A DNA stretch of 25,000 nucleotides, from contig NC_135562.1 of assembly GCF_964340395.1 (NCBI RefSeq), positions 8,365,134-8,390,133 on the forward strand, read 5' to 3'. Positions 20,926 to 25,000 of this stretch are shown here, piece by piece. The stretch comes from Glandiceps talaboti (lineage: Eukaryota; Hemichordata; Enteropneusta; Spengelidae). Numbering within the stretch: position 1 is the first letter of the stretch; every line of letters begins with the position of its first letter. The translations under genes were made by a program, and so were the position numbers. The notes below the pieces were generated by a model. That model did not search any database. It had not been told where the DNA came from and saw nothing but the letters and a program-made list of their open reading frames with translations.

Positions 20926-21560
20926 GTGTAACGTCATCGAAATACAGTATCCAATTATACCCACAAAATAACATTCGCTGATTGTTCACACCAATAAACA
21001 AAATATCATTTCATACGGAAATAGGCATATATTTGCCGAATGTCAAAAACATTTGGAAGCCCAGGGGATGTTTTATTTTTAAATTGACTATCTATTCATA
21101 GAATATTCATTCAGCTGCTCAGCGTTCAAACACAACTATTACTACTCGAAATCACCTTGAGCAGGAAATTGGAGTAGAGTAATAACGAACATTATTCAAG
21201 CCACAAGTACATCTTGTCTGGCGTTTATTCTGACGACAGTTTATTTATTTCTTGTCTGTTGTGATAGGTGATGTGCCCTTCATTCTCGAATCTTATACTA
21301 TCGTCCTATCTTTATTGCAACAAAGTTCATAAACAAAGTGACCTCGCTGACTTAGTATTATGAGCTCAGTTCCGCCCGTCCGTTCTCTGTACATATTTGC
21401 ACACCTTGATGCGCCTTGTGCTCATGTTGTGTTCCCCTCCAACGACACAAACACTCTAAATAGGTTTCATTGGTAGAAAACGGATATCATTAAAATCACG
21501 AATCACTCATCACGTCTTGATTATGTGCCAGCAGCGTCTCAGACATGTAGAGTCGTTTCC

Positions 21561-21692
21561 ATGGTTATAGTCCAAGGTGAGAAGTCCCTGGACGGTTGCC
21601 AAAGCAACAGGGAAAGTGATCATAGAAAGAACACAGCAGGGAGTTCGTCTTTTTTGTCTTCTTATTCAGGCGATCGCTTCTTTATATTTTGA
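21561..21692 (+). CDS. small ORF A, 43 residues, with splice-like signals
   Basis: The ATG at 21561 opens MVIVQGEKSLDGCQSNRE and runs to a TGA at 21690-21692. Copy B has the matching MVMVQGEKSLDDWLSNAR. In the first 11 codons the copies differ at four bases, all third positions, three of them silent. The sequence also contains a consensus donor (CAAG|GTGAGAAGT, GT at 21577) and a pyrimidine-rich acceptor (TCTTCTTATTCAG, ending 21669), so the ORF may be split by a 93-nt intron; the spliced reading from this ATG would be only 12 residues. No known family. Confidence 0.3.
   Translation: MVIVQGEKSLDGCQSNRESDHRKNTAGSSSFLSSYSGDRFFIF
21577..21669 (+). other. candidate 93-nt intron, copy A
   Basis: Donor GTGAGAAGT, and an acceptor preceded by a T/C tract (GTCTTTTTTGTCTTCTTATTCAG region, 21646-21669). 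The same arrangement occurs in copy B. If spliced, a second + strand frame joins on to the 74-codon frame at 21689-21913. Confidence 0.4.
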
Positions 21693-21735
21693 CGGGAAGT
21701 GAGATGGGAATCATGGTTGTCCTGTATTGTCTCGT

Positions 21736-22404
21736 TCATTGGTGGACCAGGTCTTGTTGTTGTCTTTTACGTCTTCACAAACTGATCATCATTACAACAG
21801 CCACTCTTTCCGTATGTCTGTCACTAAATGTTCGAGGTTTGTCGCAAACATTGACGACAAGTCAGCGTACACGTATTTTCCAACTTTTAATACGCTTGAT
21901 ATTTTCAATTTAAAAAAAAATAAACGAATCATATAAAACGACATTCGGAAACCAATTTTTCCAAAGAGTTATGTTCGACGTGACATGGGACCATGAGTGT
22001 TATTAATGACTGAAGGAATTGCACGTTGGAAGATGAGAAACTTTTCTGACGGCATTAAAGGACTTTTCCCCAAGAGAAACATTTTTACGATCATGTGAAA
22101 ATATTATTCTAAATTGCGAAAATAACTCAAAGAAAACAAAAACAACGTTTAAAATCATGGGGCGGGGGTGTCAGATGTGTTAAGATAATATCGTCGTGGT
22201 TGTATGTTGTACATATACCGACACGCTATCTTTGACGGTTTAAAACGCTAACCTTGTCAAAAGGTTTGGATAACATGTAACATGGTATTTTGTCTGACAA
22301 AATTCAAGACACATACTATATAAAGTGACGATGTAGTCAAAATTAGACCCTTCTAAATTGATTTACAGTAACACTGTTTATTTTCACGAAATATCAGAGC
22401 GTTA
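21736..22404. other. spacer between the duplicated segments
   Basis: Contains the rest of a 74-codon + strand frame (to 21913), possibly diverged further homology to 23030-23200, and AT-rich DNA. Nothing else recognised. Confidence 0.4.
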
Positions 22405-22833
22405 TTGGAGTAGAGTGTTAACGAACTTTGTTGATTTTGGCATGTTGTCGTGTACAGAACATCAAGTTCATTTTGTCGTTCATGTAGGCGTACAATTCTT
22501 CATTTATTTATTTATTTATTTATAGATTTGTAGAACGTTTTTACGGTGATTAAGTGAACTTTTGTCGCCGTTATCTATAAATTTGACCAAAATAACCAAT
22601 ACACTGGCCTTGCCAACCATTGAATAAACAGTTCTAGCCTTTCTTCTGTACATATTGACAGACCTTGACGGAGCTTTTTTTCTTCTTCCGATTTTGTCTA
22701 CACTTCATCAAATACAAACATTGTTGGTGTTCAGTTGGTAAAAGATGGAGTGACAACGCTACTGAAATCCGAATCGTTCGTCGCCAAGTCTTGGGCATGT
22801 GCCAAGTGCGTTTAAGGCACCTGGGACGTTTCC

Positions 22834-22986
22834 ATGGTAATGGTTCAAGGTGAGAAGTCCCTGGATGATTGGCTATCAAACGCGAGAATGGTTCATATAG
22901 AAAAACAGAAGAAGAGAAAACATTCAAAAGCATACGACGTGTTTTTGTTACCTATTTCAGACAAAAGTGTCATTATTTTCGGATAG
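22834..22986 (+). CDS. small ORF B, 50 residues, with splice-like signals
   Basis: The ATG at 22834 opens MVMVQGEKSLDDWLSNAR, followed by a Lys/Arg-rich stretch (EKQKKRKHSK) and a hydrophobic end, stopping at TAG 22984-22986. The donor CAAG|GTGAGAAGT (GT at 22850) and acceptor GTTACCTATTTCAG (ending 22960) define a 111-nt intron candidate. An alternative frame through the same exon (22665-22849, ending GRFHGNGS) would join across the splice to a 33-codon frame ending at 23060. Confidence 0.3.
   Translation: MVMVQGEKSLDDWLSNARMVHIEKQKKRKHSKAYDVFLLPISDKSVIIFG
22850..22960 (+). other. candidate 111-nt intron, copy B
   Basis: The donor is identical to copy A over at least 15 intronic bases, and the acceptor has a T-rich tract. 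The body of the intron has diverged strongly from copy A while both ends are kept. Confidence 0.4.
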
Positions 22987-23060
22987 GAAGGACAGTCAAA
23001 ATCATTGTTATTTTGTATTGTCAGGGAACTGTTATCAACTCTATGGGAAGGTCCATGTAA

Positions 23061-24823
23061 TAATCCCCACATTTCGGCAATTTTGCAACTTTGTGACAAA
23101 TCCTTGAATTTATTTTCACAAACACTGAAAACACTTTTTAACTACCACTCAATTTCTTTGTAACCTTAGAATGACGACAAACGTTCAGGATCGTGAAACA
23201 TATATCAGGTATTGAAAGCGTGTTGGTTATGAGCGACGCAGTTTGACTTTCACAACAATAACCGATTAATAAAACGAACACAGTGACGCATTCCTCGTCA
23301 TCAAGGCTATCCACGACATTATGATAATTACCCATAAAAAACAGAAGGAACGTGAGAGTCTCAGTAACATTTCACGATTTGTCAGACTATCCTTACATAC
23401 TCACATGTACGTGTACCATCCTTCAATTTTAGCAGCAGCCTTGCATAATTGTTTTTTTTTGCATACTAATTCATCCCAAGTAAGGTCACGTACCAGACTA
23501 TAGTACTACGTAACAATGGCAAACCTTTGCCGGGAACAAGTGTGATCACGCAATTAGTCAGACCCAAAAAGCGCAATTTTCAAGTTGTAAAATAAAAGAA
23601 AATTGGATTTCGACATCTCTTATAGTTTGTTTATTTGAACATATTACGTTATATTATGGTAGTAAACGCCGAAAATAAAAATACTCTGCCCAGATATATC
23701 CCATTAATACCCCTCGTATATTCCCCGTTCTGCATGAAAACACACGGTGTCAGAACATTCAATATGCTTTATTGTATCAAACGTATCCCTTATGCAGACA
23801 ACATCGAGTATCTGCCTCGACAGGTTTGGTGACCTTTCTCCGGGAAATTTACAGTCAAAGGTAGCGTCTGTGCGAGTATTATTACTAATACTATTATTAT
23901 TATCGTAGATTACGGGCAACGACCAGTCGGGCATTGCAGTCAGCATCACGTTATCAAGGTCGGAAAACTGTTACGAGGACACCGGAAGGGATTGTGATTA
24001 ACCACTGTACATAGCGATGTTGTGATTATGTCATAGAATGAAAATTATACAATTATTGGGACGACCATCCTGGTGGCACCCGATTCAGTCATCATCATAA
24101 GGTGTCGCAGATGTTGTCGGGATTACGTCAAAAACGAGAGGTAAATTGATAAGTTTGTAAGATTTTTTTAACTGAACGACATATGCATTAAAAATGCACG
24201 ATTTAGTAATAGCAGAGAGAGAGTGGTACTACACAGATGAGTCTATATGTAATGAATTTATTCTAGTGCTAAGGCCACTATTATCGCGTTAATGCATTCT
24301 ACACCAACGAAGAATTTATCGATTGGTTCATTTAGATTAAATCGGAGACTTCAATTCGCTATTCTTGCGGCGTTCATTTGGTTTAAACGATCAGTTTGTC
24401 TTGTATATGACCCTAATCACTGGACAGCGGCGCTGTGTCGTTGAGTTGCATTCACAAATAGAAATGCGGAGACCACGCCATATTTTAAAATGACTGTTTT
24501 CTTGGAAACGAAAGTGTAATGGGTGGATACATTAAACAGGACAAGTAACACATTATTATTGACTCCTGATAAAACAAAACCAAGCTGTATCAACAGTATA
24601 AAGTATAACATTGATAATGGTATCTTTGCAGTCAACCACGCTGTGATGATATCCCCCGGGACTCAGCATCACCAATACAACGTCAGTAGCTATATTCCGG
24701 ACTGTACAACCAGTAAACGTCATTTTATCTTAGTAAAGAATTACAATATAGATACATAGTTATACAATTACCCTCAGAACATTTTTGAATAAATTGCCTA
24801 CCTGTTTGTCTGTCTGTTGGTTG
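23061..24823. other. unassigned AT-rich DNA with short frames
   Basis: Frames of 60-81 codons on both strands. The most protein-like are minus 23704-23949 (81 residues, Cys-containing) and plus 24523-24759 (78 residues). No domain or splice context is convincing. A small ATT repeat lies near 23878-23905. Confidence 0.4.
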
Positions 24824-24965
24824 GTATGTATGTATGTATGTATGTATGTATGTATGTATGTATGTATGTATGTATGTATGTATGTATGTATGTATGTATG
24901 TATGTATGTATGTATGTATGTATGTATGTATGTATGTATGTATGTATGTATGTATGTATTATGTA

Positions 24966-25000
<35 letters not shown>
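24824..25000. repeat. (TATG)n to (TCTG)n compound array, cut by the window end
   Basis: About 33 nearly pure TATG units (24824-24958), a TTATG slip, then TCTG units from about 24967 to the last base. A GTCTGTCTG / TTGG edge precedes it at 24805-24823. Confidence 0.97.

Larger units (their letters stand above)
21169..21735 (+). repeat. tandem segmental duplication, copy A
   Basis: Colinear with 22405-23022 (copy B). Anchors are TTGGAGTAGAGT (21169), TCTGTACATATT (21386), the identical 20-mer CAAGGTGAGAAGTCCCTGGA (21573), and TGTATTGTC (21723). Overall similarity between anchors is modest, so the duplication is old. The offset grows from 1236 to 1291 bp through small indels. A perfect X-box, GTTGCC-AA-AGCAAC, lies at 21595-21608 in this copy only. 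Confidence 0.75.
22405..23022 (+). repeat. tandem segmental duplication, copy B
   Basis: Partner of 21169-21735. It contains a (TTTA)n run (22502-22523) where copy A has a shorter TTTATTTATTT. A TATAAATTT motif at 22575 has no clear counterpart in copy A. The X-box of copy A is replaced here by a sequence containing ATTGGCT (reverse CCAAT box). Confidence 0.75.

Noticed and set aside
22813-22820. miR-124 seed-like TAAGGCAC
   Set aside because: The following bases do not match the mature microRNA and no suitable hairpin is evident.
21169-23022. The duplicated pair as long terminal repeats of a retrotransposon
   Set aside because: The copies are too diverged from each other, lack TG..CA ends and enclose no reverse transcriptase or primer-binding site.

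Overview
The window looks like intergenic and intronic DNA from a metazoan nuclear genome, most likely a marine invertebrate. It is AT-rich, has no operon-like packing of genes, and carries at least 14 sizeable microsatellite arrays covering roughly 3 kb, or about 12% of the window. It also holds one tRNA-derived SINE whose body and tail resemble SINEs I know from marine invertebrates. Cephalopod, bivalve, brachiopod and ambulacrarian genomes all carry long TATG/CATA arrays, so I do not name a species or phylum. No complete gene of known function was recognised.

Layout: 1-2400, a CT and a GACA array and otherwise unannotated AT-rich DNA. 2425-2646, a TATG/GCGT/GT array followed by a GC-richer patch. 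3824-3880, a homopurine G-rich tract directly upstream of a 545-bp pentanucleotide (CTGTA) array. 5500-7212, G-runs and three weak candidate exons on the + strand. 8080-8478, an ORF with a good start context. 9321-9525, a tandem duplication with a C-to-A homopolymer switch. 9702-9913, a CATA array abutting a 135-bp foldback element. 10170-10233, a GAAT/TTAA compound array. 10366-10629, a small minus-strand ORF. 11679-14846, four long tetranucleotide arrays and a 21-bp minisatellite. 15580-16470, the best protein-coding candidate: a minus-strand ORF shaped like a 3'-terminal exon with a poly(A) site. 16703-16812, CA/AT repeats. 17247-18054, a SINE followed by a 346-bp foldback element. 19022-20755, TCTG/ACTC arrays and a 658-bp nested TCAA/TGTC/TATC array. 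20878-23030, a diverged tandem duplication, offset about 1.24-1.29 kb, with conserved splice-like signals. 24824-25000, a TATG-to-TCTG array running off the window end.

The most interesting signal is the tandem duplication at 21.2-23.0 kb. Its two copies have diverged widely except for a core carrying an ATG, a consensus 5' splice site and, 93 or 111 nt later, a pyrimidine-rich 3' splice site. This suggests two related spliced transcripts on the + strand, but their coding status is unresolved. Nothing in the window proves a coordinated multigene system. Most long open frames are translations of microsatellites and were rejected.
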